The translations under genes and the position numbers were made by a program. This document shows positions 27,823-37,587 of a DNA stretch of 64,000 nt, piece by piece. This stretch comes from Streptococcus sanguinis (GTDB lineage Bacteria; Bacillota; Bacilli; Lactobacillales; Streptococcaceae): NCBI RefSeq assembly GCF_900475275.1, contig NZ_LS483364.1, forward strand, positions 806,001-870,000. Reading direction: 5' to 3'. Under the pieces are notes generated by a model, which searched no databases, was not told where the DNA came from, and saw nothing but the letters and a program-made list of their open reading frames with translations. Each line of letters opens with the position of its first letter. The stretch's first letter is position 1.

Positions 27823-29151
27823 ATGCCCTCAAAATCAGGATCATCACCTTATGCTAAAAATAATGACGGTAATAAAGAAATAGAAAAAATAATTTCAAAA
27901 GAAGGACTGAAAAATAACTATATATGGAACATGCTGGGAACAGTCTCATCCTCATTGATATCCGTCGTCTTGCTTCTACTAGCTTCTAGATTTCTAGATT
28001 CAAGAGATTCTGATATTTTTAGTATTGCTTATGCTCTTGGTCAGCAGTTCTTTGTTCTAGGTTATTTTCAAGTTAGAAATCTGCAATCTACGGATGTAAA
28101 AGAAAGATACCAATTTGCTTCTTATCATAACACGAGACTTTTTACGGTCTTTTTGATGATTTTTACATCGTTTCTCTATACTCTATGGCAAGGGTATGAT
28201 GTTTATAAATCTAGTATTATTTTATTGCTTGTTCTTTATCGGGCTATAGATGCGTATTCAGATGTTTTTCAAGGATTATTTCAGCAAAAAAATAGATCAG
28301 ACTTAGCCGGAAAGGTGCAATTCTATAGGAGCTGGATTTGCATGTTAATATTTGCGATAGTCCTGTTGCTTACAAAATCATTGATGGTAGCTAGTATTGT
28401 TATTTGCTGTGCGAATTTCATTCTGACCTTCCCCTTAGATTTCAGAAACTGTAGATTACATTTTTCTCAGGAAAAGTTTTCGCCTAAACTCCATGATGAC
28501 AGAAAAAATGTGTATTCTATTTTGAAAAATAGTTTTCCCTTGTTTTTAAATGGATTTTTGATAACGTATATCTATAACGAGCCAAAAATTGATATTGATT
28601 TCCTTTTGACAAATGGCTATTTTTCATCTGGGGTTCAAAGAGACTTTAATGTTCTATTCATGCCTGTCTTTGTCCTATCCCTTTTATTCTTCGTTCTGAG
28701 ACCGTTGACTACACAGCTTTCCATTTATTGGAATGAAAAGAAATTTACACTATTTTTCAAACAGGTCAATACGTTAAATCTAGTAATGACTGTTTTAGGA
28801 CTTGTTATTGTTATTTTGGGCTATCTGATTGGTACAGAAGTGCTTAGTGCTGTCTATGGTATCCAATTACAGGAGTATAAACTTCCTTTCACAATATTAC
28901 TTATAGGCGGTATTTTGAATGTTTTTGCTCTAGTGGTTGATATCATTATGACCATCTTTAGAAAACAGCATTATCTGATGATAGCCTATTTATTGACATT
29001 TGCTGTTTCAAAATTTATTACTTTACCATTTATCCGTGATCAAAAATTGCTGGGAGCTGCTAATTCCTTTTTAATCTCCATGTGCGTCTTTTATGCAACA
29101 AGTCTGATTATTTATGGCGTTGCTAAAAATCAGGAAAAAAGAAAGAAGTAG
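27823..29151 (+). CDS. Polysaccharide flippase of the MOP (Wzx-like) superfamily
   Basis: 442 residues with about twelve hydrophobic segments and a 35-residue charged N-terminal tail. The first helix pair (NNYIWNMLGTVSSSLISVVLL) and the overall pattern are those of Wzx-type exporters of lipid-linked sugars. TGGAG precedes the ATG. It is the first gene of the left half of the locus and is AT-rich, with frequent ATA and AGA codons. The likely substrate is an undecaprenyl-linked side-chain sugar or oligosaccharide made by the following transferases, as with GacK in S. pyogenes. Confidence 0.85.
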   Translation: MPSKSGSSPYAKNNDGNKEIEKIISKEGLKNNYIWNMLGTVSSSLISVVLLLLASRFLDSRDSDIFSIAYALGQQFFVLGYFQVRNLQSTDVKERYQFASYHNTRLFTVFLMIFTSFLYTLWQGYDVYKSSIILLLVLYRAIDAYSDVFQGLFQQKNRSDLAGKVQFYRSWICMLIFAIVLLLTKSLMVASIVICCANFILTFPLDFRNCRLHFSQEKFSPKLHDDRKNVYSILKNSFPLFLNGFLITYIYNEPKIDIDFLLTNGYFSSGVQRDFNVLFMPVFVLSLLFFVLRPLTTQLSIYWNEKKFTLFFKQVNTLNLVMTVLGLVIVILGYLIGTEVLSAVYGIQLQEYKLPFTILLIGGILNVFALVVDIIMTIFRKQHYLMIAYLLTFAVSKFITLPFIRDQKLLGAANSFLISMCVFYATSLIIYGVAKNQEKRKK

Positions 29152-29157
29152 AATTCT

Positions 29158-30186
29158 ATGAATATCTTATTTACATTAAATGATGCGTTTGTACCTCAAG
29201 TTGCAACCTGTATGTGTTCTATATTTGAGAATAATAAATCTGCTGAGAATATTACAGTATATTTAATTGGCGAGAGGATAAGCCAAGAGAATCAAAATAA
29301 ATTAAAAGAATTCGTTAAAAGTTACGATAGAAAAGTTTGTATTATTTCTATAAATAATATCGCAGACTATATTGACTTTGATTTTGATACAAACGGTTGG
29401 TCTTCAATTATTTTAGCACGTCTTTTTTTAGATAAACTTCTTCCACAAGAAGTTGATAGGATCTTATATCTCGATGGAGATACACTAGTTCTAGAAGATT
29501 TAGGTTCATTGTTTTATAGCGACTTGGGAGATAAGGTAATAGGTATGTGTCCCGAACCAACTGTGGATAAGTCAAGAAAGGAATTTCTAGCTTTGAAAGA
29601 GTACCCCTATCATAATTCGGGTGTCCTATTGATCGATCTAAAAAAATGGCGTAGGGAAGAGATTGGTAAAAAGGTCATAGAATTTTATCAGTTTCATGAA
29701 GGGAAGCTATTCGCACCAGACCAAGATGCCTTAAATGGAGCCTTGAAAGAGCAAATTTTTACCTTGCCAATTTCCTTTAATTATTTTAATATTTATGATG
29801 TTTATCCTTACAAAACGTTGAGTGAATTAAGTAAGCCAACTAAGTTTATATCACAGGAAGATTTTAATCATTTCCGAAAAGCACCTACAATTATTCACTA
29901 TCTTGGTGAAGAGAGACCTTGGCGGAAGGGGAATACACATAGATTTAAAAAGGAGTATCTCCATTATCTCCACAAAACTCCATGGAAGAATACACCAATG
30001 GAAGAAGGTTGGCAGCTGTATTTTGTTTGTTTTAGAATCTTTAATATTGTTATGAAGCCTTTTCCAATGCTAAGATATAAGATTATCAATTCCCTAATTC
30101 CAAGCTTTATGAGATATAGGAAAAAACAGTTGCAGAAAAACAAAAATAATGTGATGACAAGTTATAGAAAGAATAGATTAAATTAA
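29158..30186 (+). CDS. GT8-family glycosyltransferase
   Basis: 342 residues. Family 8 features: N-terminal ILFTLNDAFVPQVATCMCSI, the metal-binding DxD in ILYLDGDTLVL (about residues 102-112), and the late HYLGEERPWRKG motif near residue 253. Retaining transferases of this family add galactose or glucose from UDP-sugars. A basic C-terminal end (RKKQLQKNKN) may hold it at the membrane. It is AT-rich like the flippase gene. It overlaps the next gene by one base (TAATG). Confidence 0.88.
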   Translation: MNILFTLNDAFVPQVATCMCSIFENNKSAENITVYLIGERISQENQNKLKEFVKSYDRKVCIISINNIADYIDFDFDTNGWSSIILARLFLDKLLPQEVDRILYLDGDTLVLEDLGSLFYSDLGDKVIGMCPEPTVDKSRKEFLALKEYPYHNSGVLLIDLKKWRREEIGKKVIEFYQFHEGKLFAPDQDALNGALKEQIFTLPISFNYFNIYDVYPYKTLSELSKPTKFISQEDFNHFRKAPTIIHYLGEERPWRKGNTHRFKKEYLHYLHKTPWKNTPMEEGWQLYFVCFRIFNIVMKPFPMLRYKIINSLIPSFMRYRKKQLQKNKNNVMTSYRKNRLN

Positions 30187-30902
30187 TGAAAGTTTTAATG
30201 ATAATTCCTGCTTATAATGAGGAAGAAAGTATTTTAAATACGGTTATGAGCATTATAGAATATCGGAAGAAAGTTGATTTTGACTTAGACTACGTAGTTA
30301 TCAATGATGGGTCAGTTGACAGAACTAAGGAGATTTTGGACAGCCATCATCTGAATGCTATTCATTTAGTTATGAATTTAGGGATTGGCGGGGCTGTTCA
30401 GACGGGCTATAAGTATGCTCTTGAGAAGAATTATGATGTGGCCGTACAGTTTGATGGAGATGGTCAGCATGATATTGAGTCGCTGGATGCTTTGCTGGAG
30501 CCTATTCGTCGTCAGCAGGCGGATTTGGTTGTTGGTTCTCGTTTTATCGGTGACAAGTCTTCGGAGTTTCAGACGACTTTTATGCGGCGTTTTGGCATTA
30601 CCATTATTTCAGCTTTTATTAAATTAACAACAGGCAAAAGGATTCTGGATACCACATCGGGCTATCGATTGGCTAATCGAGACATTATTAGACAATTCGC
30701 TGCGCGCTATCCTATCAAGTATCCTGAGCCAGAATCAATCGTCCATATCTTGAAGCGGAAATATAAAGTGGTGGAAGCACCAGCCAATATGTTTGAACGT
30801 GCAGGAGGAGTCTCTTCGATCACTCCGATTAAGTCCATTCGTTATATGATTGAAGTTTGCTCTTCGATCTTGATTGCTGCTTTTATGAAAGAGAGTGAAT
30901 AA
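30186..30902 (+). CDS. GT2-family undecaprenyl-phosphate glycosyltransferase (GacI-like)
   Basis: 238 residues with the dolichol-phosphate-sugar synthase pattern: MIIPAYNEEESI, VINDGSVDRT, the nucleotide-sugar site VQFDGDGQHD (about 93-102), and VVGSRFI. In S. pyogenes GacI makes undecaprenyl-P-GlcNAc for side-chain addition to the group A carbohydrate, with help from the small protein GacJ. The next gene here is a DUF2304 protein of GacJ type, joined by TAATG overlap, which strongly supports the analogy. The sugar is not known. Confidence 0.85.
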   Translation: MKVLMIIPAYNEEESILNTVMSIIEYRKKVDFDLDYVVINDGSVDRTKEILDSHHLNAIHLVMNLGIGGAVQTGYKYALEKNYDVAVQFDGDGQHDIESLDALLEPIRRQQADLVVGSRFIGDKSSEFQTTFMRRFGITIISAFIKLTTGKRILDTTSGYRLANRDIIRQFAARYPIKYPEPESIVHILKRKYKVVEAPANMFERAGGVSSITPIKSIRYMIEVCSSILIAAFMKESE

Positions 30903-31261
30903 TGTCCATTTTGTCTATTGTTATGCTAGTGGCTTCAGTCCTATTCCTGTATTTTGTCTTTCGGAATATCAATCAAAACAATATTTTATTTGAGCAAGCC
31001 TTTATGTGGATTATTATTGGCTTCGTTCTGATTGTTATTTCTATTTTTGATTGGATTCCCGTTTCGATTGCCAAATTGTTAGGTTTTGAGTTGACCTCAA
31101 ACTTTGTCATGTCCTTGGCCATCTTTTTCTTGCTGGTTATTGTTTTTTTACATACTATTTCCATTTCCAAGCAAAAGGAGCAAATCAAGCAGTTGGTGCA
31201 AGAACTGTCCATCATGAAGCAAAGAATGTCCAAGTTAGAGAGTGAAAAAGATGAAAAATAA
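30902..31261 (+). CDS. DUF2304 membrane protein (GacJ-like partner)
   Basis: 119 residues: three hydrophobic segments (about 3-20, 31-50, 63-84) followed by a coiled-coil-prone charged tail (KQKEQIKQLVQELSIMKQRM). This is the DUF2304 plan. GacJ of S. pyogenes has this architecture and stimulates the GacI transferase. It overlaps the upstream GT2 by one base and the downstream GT2 by 11 bases. Confidence 0.85.
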   Translation: MSILSIVMLVASVLFLYFVFRNINQNNILFEQAFMWIIIGFVLIVISIFDWIPVSIAKLLGFELTSNFVMSLAIFFLLVIVFLHTISISKQKEQIKQLVQELSIMKQRMSKLESEKDEK

Positions 31262-32030
31262 CCATACCTGGGTGATTTGCGCCTATGGCGAAAGTGAATT
31301 TTTAGAAGCTTGTATCCTGTCTCTGCAAGCCCAAACCTTGTCATCAAAGATTATCTGCTATAGCTCAACACCGTTGGATTCAATCAAGCAGCTGTGCCAG
31401 AAGTACGGTATTCCTTTTTACACGAAAGAAGGAGGCGGTATCGGTAAGGACTGGAACAATGCCCTTTCCTTTGTTGAGACTTCTTATGCTACCATTGCTC
31501 ATCAAGATGACTACTATGAGCCAACTTATCTAGAAGCAGTGATGCAGAAGATAGAGCAGTCTAAGGACATTCTCATTGCCTATACAGACTATTTTGAAGA
31601 GAAAAATGGAGTTAAAATTCCGGCTAATACCAATCTGAAAATCAAGACTCTCATGCTTAAAACCTTGAATCTGATGCCGGCTAGCCGTTTTTGGAGAAAT
31701 CGGATCTTAGCTTTTGGCAATCCCATTTCCTGTCCGGCGGTGACTTACAACTTAGAGGCATTAAGGGATTTTCGATTTGATGAGGAAATGCGCGTGAGTC
31801 TGGATTGGTATGCTTGGTACAAGATTAGCGCCTATAAGGGTCGCTTTGCTTATATTTCTGAGAAGCTTATGTGCCACCGGATTCATGGAGAGTCTGAAAC
31901 AACCAAGACCATTTCAGATAACACTCGGACTAAAGAAGATTTGTTCATGTATCAGCTTTTCTGGCCAAAGTGGGTGGCAAATCTGATAAATAAAGCATAC
32001 ATGAAGAGTCAAGATGCTAACTCAAACTAA
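31251..32030 (+). CDS. GT2-like glycosyltransferase
   Basis: 259 residues. GT2 features: a strand-helix start (HTWVICAYGESEFLEACILSL), a loop IGKDWNNALS, and the acidic metal site HQDDYYEP (about 84-91), with a later LDWYAWYKIS. No membrane segment. The ATG at 31251 lies within the end of the DUF2304 gene with AGAGAG upstream; a GTG at 31242 is less likely. The donor and acceptor are unknown; a cytoplasmic step in polysaccharide assembly is inferred from position. Confidence 0.78.
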   Translation: MKNNHTWVICAYGESEFLEACILSLQAQTLSSKIICYSSTPLDSIKQLCQKYGIPFYTKEGGGIGKDWNNALSFVETSYATIAHQDDYYEPTYLEAVMQKIEQSKDILIAYTDYFEEKNGVKIPANTNLKIKTLMLKTLNLMPASRFWRNRILAFGNPISCPAVTYNLEALRDFRFDEEMRVSLDWYAWYKISAYKGRFAYISEKLMCHRIHGESETTKTISDNTRTKEDLFMYQLFWPKWVANLINKAYMKSQDANSN

Positions 32031-32054
32031 TAGAGTTATTTACAAGGAAAGTAT

Positions 32055-35036
32055 ATGAAAGATTTAATATCTGTTGTTGTAACTTGTTACAACCATCAAG
32101 ATTACATTGAACAGTGTTTGCGCAGTATTTTTGAGCAGACCTATCGAAATATTGAGTTACTGGTATTGGATGATGGCTCCTCTGACCATTCTGCTGAAAT
32201 CATAGAGTCTGTCTTGGTGGATTCCCCTTTTTCGACGCGGTTTGAAAGCCATGAAAATATGGGGGTTGTCAAGACAAGAAACAAGGCTTTGCAGCAAATT
32301 CAAGGCACTTATTTTATTTTTGTGGATAGTGACGATTTTCTGGATTCGGACTATATTGAGAGCTTCTACACAAGCATGGTGCAAGAGGAGGCAGACATTG
32401 TCTATGGTGATTTGTATGATCTTGATAAAAAGGAAGTTTACCTTAAATCACGGCCATTTGACAAGCTAGCTTTCTTAACGGAGAATTATATTTCCAACTG
32501 TTCTCTCATTCGTCGTTCGGTTGCTGATGGTATTTATTATGATGAAGCTCTGAATCGTGAAAAACTGGAAGACTATGATTTCCTTTTAAACTTAATTATC
32601 AATCAAGGAGCGAAACCTGTTTATGATGCAAAAACAAAGCTGAATTATCGGGTCTTTGATAAGGAATCAATCTCTAAACGGGATTCTACGAGATATCATT
32701 ACGAAATGTATCTGAAAATATTGCGTAAGTATGTGAGAAAGATACCAGATGATATTTACCAAGCTCTGGGCAAGAACATATTTACACTGGAAGGTCGTTT
32801 GGATGAACTGATTCAGCATATGGATAAAGTGAACGACTATGTTCTTGAACTGCAGGAGGATCAGCGGCAGTTACATAAAAATCTAGACTCCTTGAAATCC
32901 AGACTGAGAACGATAAAAGAACAGCGAGATGAGGCTATTCAGGAGCAGTTTCGTATTCGCCGATCTATTTCCTATCGCTTGGGGAATGGTGTGATTACGC
33001 CATTGAAACGTCTGGCTCGATTAGTCAAAAATCCTCGCAGTATCAAAGCTGTTTTAAGTCGGATTAAGCAACAGCTGGTTCGTTTGAAACGCCAAGTTAA
33101 GTCTCCTAAGGTTTATTATTATCAATGGCTGCGGAACTCTCAACGAGAAAAAGCTCTTGCTTCAGTTTCAAGCGGCGAAAAAGTCTTAGTCTATGTCATT
33201 TTTGAATCCGAGCCACGCTTGCAGCAGTACAAACTTATCTTTTTAGAAAAGTTAGCAGCTTTGGCTGATAAGACTTTCATCGTCGTTAACGGCGTACTGG
33301 TTGCAGAAGATTTAGAAACTTTAGGACAGTATGGTCAAGTCTTGGTGCGGGATAATACCGGCTATGATACAGCAGCTTTTCGTGAAGGTATTCTTTCCTT
33401 GGGAAAGGAAACGTTGCAGCATTGTTCTCAGCTGATGCTCGTCAATGACACCAATATCGGACCTATGAGTGATTTAGCGGCTGTCTTTCAAACTATGGCT
33501 GGCCGAAATCTTGATTTTTGGGGAATTTCCTATGGTGAGACCCAGGAAGATATTACTGGATTTAACCGCTATGGTTACATTCCCAACCACCTACAGTCTT
33601 ATTTTTTGGTGATTGAGCCTTTGCTGCTTCAGTCCGAAGAATTCTACGACTATTGGCAAGTGCTGACTGATACGGATTCAAGGGAAGAGGCTATTGGAAA
33701 ACATGAAACGACTTTTACCAAGTACTTTGCTGACTTGGGCTATCGTTACGATGCCCTGGTTCACGAAAATCGGGATTCGGCTATGTATATTCATCCATTA
33801 AGGATGTTAAAGGCAGGCTGTCCTCTGATTAAGTATACTTCTTTGAAGAATTATGATGATCAGCAGTTTTTATGGCAAGGTTTGGAAAGAGAATCGGAAG
33901 TTCCTGATTTGTTGGACTATGTTCGGGAGAAGACAGATTATCCAGTCGAGATTCTTGAAAATATAGTTCAAAAATTTAAAGCAGTGCCCCGTGATCAATA
34001 TATTCTCATCATTGATGGCGTAGAGAATATCATTCCACAGTGTACGCGCTACCGTGTACTCAATAAGGCAGAGCAGCTTAGAAAGAATGGCTTTGCAGTG
34101 AAAGCGGTCAATGCGTCTGAGTTTAGTCTGACTCAAGCCCAGTATGCCAGCCACATCATTATCTACCGCGCTCCTTGGTCCGCCCAGCTCCAGCTTTTAT
34201 GCGATTTGGCTCGGGAGGAGCATAAGCCAGTCTATTTTGATATTGATGATTTGGTCTTTGATACCCTTTATACGGATCAGCTTAGCTATACCCAAGGTTT
34301 GTCTGAGAAGGAAAAGGGCAATTACGATGCTGGGGTGAAGAATTACTGGAAAATGTTGGCGGCTTGTGATGGGGCGATTACCTCCACTAATCAGTTAAAA
34401 GAGGAATTGCTCAAATACAAGGACTCAGTTCTGCTGAATCGTAATCTGGCGTCCAGCGAATTGATTGCGGTTAGCTCGCAGTTCTTGAAGGAAGACTTTG
34501 GTGCAGACGACGGAATCAAAATCGGTTATTTCTCTGGTTCCATCAGCCACAATGAAAATTTTGAGCTCATCAAGCCGGCTATCAAAGAAGTGCTGGACAA
34601 CTACCCATCCGTGGAGCTTCATATTGTAGGGCACTTGGATATCCCGCAGGATATGAAACAATATACGCAGCGTATTGTTGTCCATGAGTATGTGGACTGG
34701 AAGGCCTTGCCTCAGTTGATTAGTCAGGTTGATATTAATCTAGCTCCGCTGGTTGACTCAGTCTTTAATCGGGCCAAGTCAGAAATCAAGTGGATAGAAG
34801 CAGCTCTAGTCAAGGTGCCAACGATTGCCAGTCATATCGGTGCTTTTTCTGATATGATGATTGACGGTCAGACTGGACTTTTGGCTAAAGATGGTGAATG
34901 GAAAGAAAAGCTGGAAAGCCTGATTCTTTCTACGGATTTACGCAGAGAACTGGCGGAGAATGCCTACGCTTTTGTATTAGAAAATTGCAGTTTAGATAAA
35001 AAAGATGAAATGGTGACTTATTTTGAAAAGAAATAA
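32055..35036 (+). CDS. Three-module glycosyltransferase: GT2 + RgpF-like + GT4-like
   Basis: 993 residues. Module 1 (about 1-240): GT2 with VVVTCYNHQDYIEQ, LDDGSSDHS and VDSDDFLD. A coiled coil (about 245-305) and basic linker follow. Module 2 (about 375-645): RgpF-like, with RDNTGYDTAAFREGI, LVNDTNIGPMSDL and HLQSYFLVI, lining up with RDNRGFDFAAWRDGM, LMNDTCFGPLWDL and HLQSYFVTF in the RgpF gene at 41809. Module 3 (about 655-990): GT4/GT1-like Rossmann fold with YFDIDDLVFDT, IGYFSGSISHNENF and EIKWIEAALVKVPTIAS. No frameshift is seen. AAGGA precedes the ATG. It may perform the work of RgpE, which is otherwise absent here. Its exact linkages are unknown. Confidence 0.82.
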   Translation: MKDLISVVVTCYNHQDYIEQCLRSIFEQTYRNIELLVLDDGSSDHSAEIIESVLVDSPFSTRFESHENMGVVKTRNKALQQIQGTYFIFVDSDDFLDSDYIESFYTSMVQEEADIVYGDLYDLDKKEVYLKSRPFDKLAFLTENYISNCSLIRRSVADGIYYDEALNREKLEDYDFLLNLIINQGAKPVYDAKTKLNYRVFDKESISKRDSTRYHYEMYLKILRKYVRKIPDDIYQALGKNIFTLEGRLDELIQHMDKVNDYVLELQEDQRQLHKNLDSLKSRLRTIKEQRDEAIQEQFRIRRSISYRLGNGVITPLKRLARLVKNPRSIKAVLSRIKQQLVRLKRQVKSPKVYYYQWLRNSQREKALASVSSGEKVLVYVIFESEPRLQQYKLIFLEKLAALADKTFIVVNGVLVAEDLETLGQYGQVLVRDNTGYDTAAFREGILSLGKETLQHCSQLMLVNDTNIGPMSDLAAVFQTMAGRNLDFWGISYGETQEDITGFNRYGYIPNHLQSYFLVIEPLLLQSEEFYDYWQVLTDTDSREEAIGKHETTFTKYFADLGYRYDALVHENRDSAMYIHPLRMLKAGCPLIKYTSLKNYDDQQFLWQGLERESEVPDLLDYVREKTDYPVEILENIVQKFKAVPRDQYILIIDGVENIIPQCTRYRVLNKAEQLRKNGFAVKAVNASEFSLTQAQYASHIIIYRAPWSAQLQLLCDLAREEHKPVYFDIDDLVFDTLYTDQLSYTQGLSEKEKGNYDAGVKNYWKMLAACDGAITSTNQLKEELLKYKDSVLLNRNLASSELIAVSSQFLKEDFGADDGIKIGYFSGSISHNENFELIKPAIKEVLDNYPSVELHIVGHLDIPQDMKQYTQRIVVHEYVDWKALPQLISQVDINLAPLVDSVFNRAKSEIKWIEAALVKVPTIASHIGAFSDMMIDGQTGLLAKDGEWKEKLESLILSTDLRRELAENAYAFVLENCSLDKKDEMVTYFEKK

Positions 35037-36330
35037 AGAAGTAAAAGTTGAGAATATTTTCTTGCTGCTGGCAAGTATCTTTGTCTTGACTTTTATGATT
35101 GCACAGCCGATTAATCGAGTGCCTGATGAGACCAATCACGCTCGTATGACATGGGAAATCTTCCATAAACCTACCAGCCGAACATATAAATGGATGGACA
35201 AAATCCCATCCACTCCGAATGTTTCGCCGGCAGAGTACAAGCAGCTGTTCTCAGAGAAGATAGATCTGGCGCAAGAAGAGTTTACCTTTGGCTTTAATCT
35301 CAAGGCTATCTCTTTTCTGCCTCAGCTACTAGGTATGACCTTGGGAAGCATGCTTTATCCGTCAGTAGGCTTCATCGTGATGATGGGGAGGCTCTTTAAT
35401 GCTTTGGCATATATCATCGGGGTTTATCTGCTGATTAAATACTTCAAATATGGCAAAAAAGCTCTGTTTTTCCTATCTCTTTTGCCTATTATGGTCCAGC
35501 AGGCTGCTTCTCTCTCTTACGATGTGATGAGCTATCTGGAGATTATGTTGGCGGTTGGCTTTTTGACCAATATTGCCTACCATAAGAAATTCACTAATAG
35601 AAATGTACTGGAGCTTTTGGTGATTTCTATAGGCCTCTTTGTCACCAAACCGAATAATGTCCTTTTATTAGGCTTGCTACCTTTTGTTCATTTTGAGTTT
35701 GAAGGATTCCTTGCGGTTCTGAACAAGCCTTTTGTTGCAACCAAAGCTTTTGTAGCTCGTTATCGCATTATCTTTTATATACTTGGCTTTGCAGCTTTCT
35801 TTCTTGCCCTGCATTTGGCATTTCGCAATCAGGGAGGGCTCTTGCACTATGGTCAAGTCTTGCTGAATACGCTCTTTAAGCAAAGTGTTAATGGCGACTT
35901 GAATACGATTTTGACAATCGGTATGTTTGGCTTTTTGGGGAATTTTACTATCCAGCTGCCGCTTTGGTTGATTTTTATCGATGTGGCAGTTTTGGCGCTT
36001 ATCTTTTTGCAGTCGCAGAAAGATTTTATGACCATGGGCTACACAGTCATGTCGCGTTATCTGTTTCTGGTTCAAGTGATTGCTGTTGTGTCAATTATGT
36101 ATCTGCAGTGGACACCCATTGTCCTCGGTAAAGGTGCCATGATATCAGTTGGTGCTCAGGGACGTTATTTTACACCCTTCTTGATCTTACTGCTACCAAC
36201 TGTTGCTAATCTAGGAACCTTGGATATTAAAGACAGAGTGGTGAATCAAATGATGGTTGGGACTCTGGTAGCTAACTTCTTGGTTTCCCTCTACTTGATG
36301 GTGCCCTTTTATTGGAATGTACTAGGATAA
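35023..36330 (+). CDS. DUF2142 membrane protein (GT-C-like)
   Basis: 435 residues with about ten membrane segments. The first loop carries the DUF2142 motif RVPDETNHARMTWEI (about 32-46), an acidic site like that of GT-C transferases that use lipid-phosphate sugars on the outer face. It is a good candidate for moving the sugar made by the GacI-like enzyme onto the polysaccharide, as GacL does in S. pyogenes. The start is TTG at 35023, overlapping the previous gene by 14 bases, with GGTGA 6 bases upstream; the next ATG is deep in the first domain. Confidence 0.78.
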   Translation: MKRNKEVKVENIFLLLASIFVLTFMIAQPINRVPDETNHARMTWEIFHKPTSRTYKWMDKIPSTPNVSPAEYKQLFSEKIDLAQEEFTFGFNLKAISFLPQLLGMTLGSMLYPSVGFIVMMGRLFNALAYIIGVYLLIKYFKYGKKALFFLSLLPIMVQQAASLSYDVMSYLEIMLAVGFLTNIAYHKKFTNRNVLELLVISIGLFVTKPNNVLLLGLLPFVHFEFEGFLAVLNKPFVATKAFVARYRIIFYILGFAAFFLALHLAFRNQGGLLHYGQVLLNTLFKQSVNGDLNTILTIGMFGFLGNFTIQLPLWLIFIDVAVLALIFLQSQKDFMTMGYTVMSRYLFLVQVIAVVSIMYLQWTPIVLGKGAMISVGAQGRYFTPFLILLLPTVANLGTLDIKDRVVNQMMVGTLVANFLVSLYLMVPFYWNVLG

Positions 36331-36333
36331 GCT

Positions 36334-37581
36334 ATGAAAAAAAAGATATTATTCATTTCGCCGACTGGAACGCTGGATAATGGAGCTGAAATCTCTATTG
36401 TCAATTTGATGGAATACTTGGTCCAGACGGGCCATCAGGTTATCAATGCGATTCCGGATTATCATGTAGCCGTTCAGCAGGACTATATATCCAGCTTGGC
36501 TGCCTTGGCTATTGAGACTATAGCCTTGCCGTCAGTTAAATGGTGGTGGGAGGATGCGCCTGGTGGCCTGCCAGATAGTCCTGAGACTAGAGCTCGGTCA
36601 TATCAGGATAATACCTCAGCGCTCAGAAAGATACTAACGGAGCGAAAGATTGATTTGGTTATTACCAATACGGTCAATATGTTTCAAGGTGCAGTGGCAG
36701 CGGCCTGCGAGGATGTTCCGCATTTCTGGCTGATTCATGAATTTCCTGACGGAGAGTTTGGCTACTATAAGGAAAAGCTGGATTTTATCAGTGATTATTC
36801 ACAGGAAATATTTGCAGTTAGAGGTGCCTTGCAGAGACAGTTACAGGAGCTGCTGCCAGACAGAAAAGTCTTGTCTTTTGCCCCTTTTACGAAAATTCAT
36901 CCTACTGATACAGGAGAAAGGGATAGAGCCGAAAGGCGTATCGTGTCTGTTGGACGTTTGACAGAGCGGAAGAATCAATTAGAATTGATAAAAGCCTATA
37001 ACCAGCTATCTCAGCCAAAACCGGCTTTGGTTTTTATTGGTGCCTGGGATGAGGAGTACAAGAAAAAATGCGATACTTATATCTCTGAACACCAGGTCAA
37101 AAATATTAGTTTCTTGGGGCACAAGGACAATCCTTGGGCAGAGGTGACGGCAGCAGACCTAGCGGTATTTCCGTCTGCAATGGAAACCTTTGGCTTAGTC
37201 TATATTGAAGCGATTATGAATGGCCTTCCGACCATTTTGTCGGACAATCCTGGTCATCTATCCGCCTATGAAATCTTTGAAGAAGGTCAGCTCTATTCAT
37301 CTGGCAATATCGAGGAGTTGGCTGATAAGATAAACATTGCCTTGGCAAACTTTGAGAGATTAAAAGACCAGTCGGTGGCCAATCTTGACAAGATTCAAGA
37401 GCGTTACACAGTTCAGAGTGTTTACCAAACCTTATTGGATAAGATTGAAAACACTGAAATGTACCAGGTTAACTCCTTGCGTCATGTCAAATGCTTATTG
37501 GATACAAATTTACCTTCTCAACCAGCCAGCTCTTTCTTACGCAAAGTGAAAAATAAGCTGCTTTCTGGTAGAAGAGGTTAA
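36334..37581 (+). CDS. GT4-family glycosyltransferase
   Basis: 415 residues, GT-B fold. The N-terminal half has FISPTGTLDNGAEISIVNL and HFWLIHEFPDGEF; the donor-binding half has VSVGRLTERKNQLELIKAY and the EX7E region SAMETFGLVYIEAIMNG. These are intact. It begins 3 bases after the DUF2142 gene and is the last gene of the left unit, followed by a terminator. Sugar specificity is unknown. Confidence 0.88.
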   Translation: MKKKILFISPTGTLDNGAEISIVNLMEYLVQTGHQVINAIPDYHVAVQQDYISSLAALAIETIALPSVKWWWEDAPGGLPDSPETRARSYQDNTSALRKILTERKIDLVITNTVNMFQGAVAAACEDVPHFWLIHEFPDGEFGYYKEKLDFISDYSQEIFAVRGALQRQLQELLPDRKVLSFAPFTKIHPTDTGERDRAERRIVSVGRLTERKNQLELIKAYNQLSQPKPALVFIGAWDEEYKKKCDTYISEHQVKNISFLGHKDNPWAEVTAADLAVFPSAMETFGLVYIEAIMNGLPTILSDNPGHLSAYEIFEEGQLYSSGNIEELADKINIALANFERLKDQSVANLDKIQERYTVQSVYQTLLDKIENTEMYQVNSLRHVKCLLDTNLPSQPASSFLRKVKNKLLSGRRG

Positions 37582-37587
37582 AGAAAG

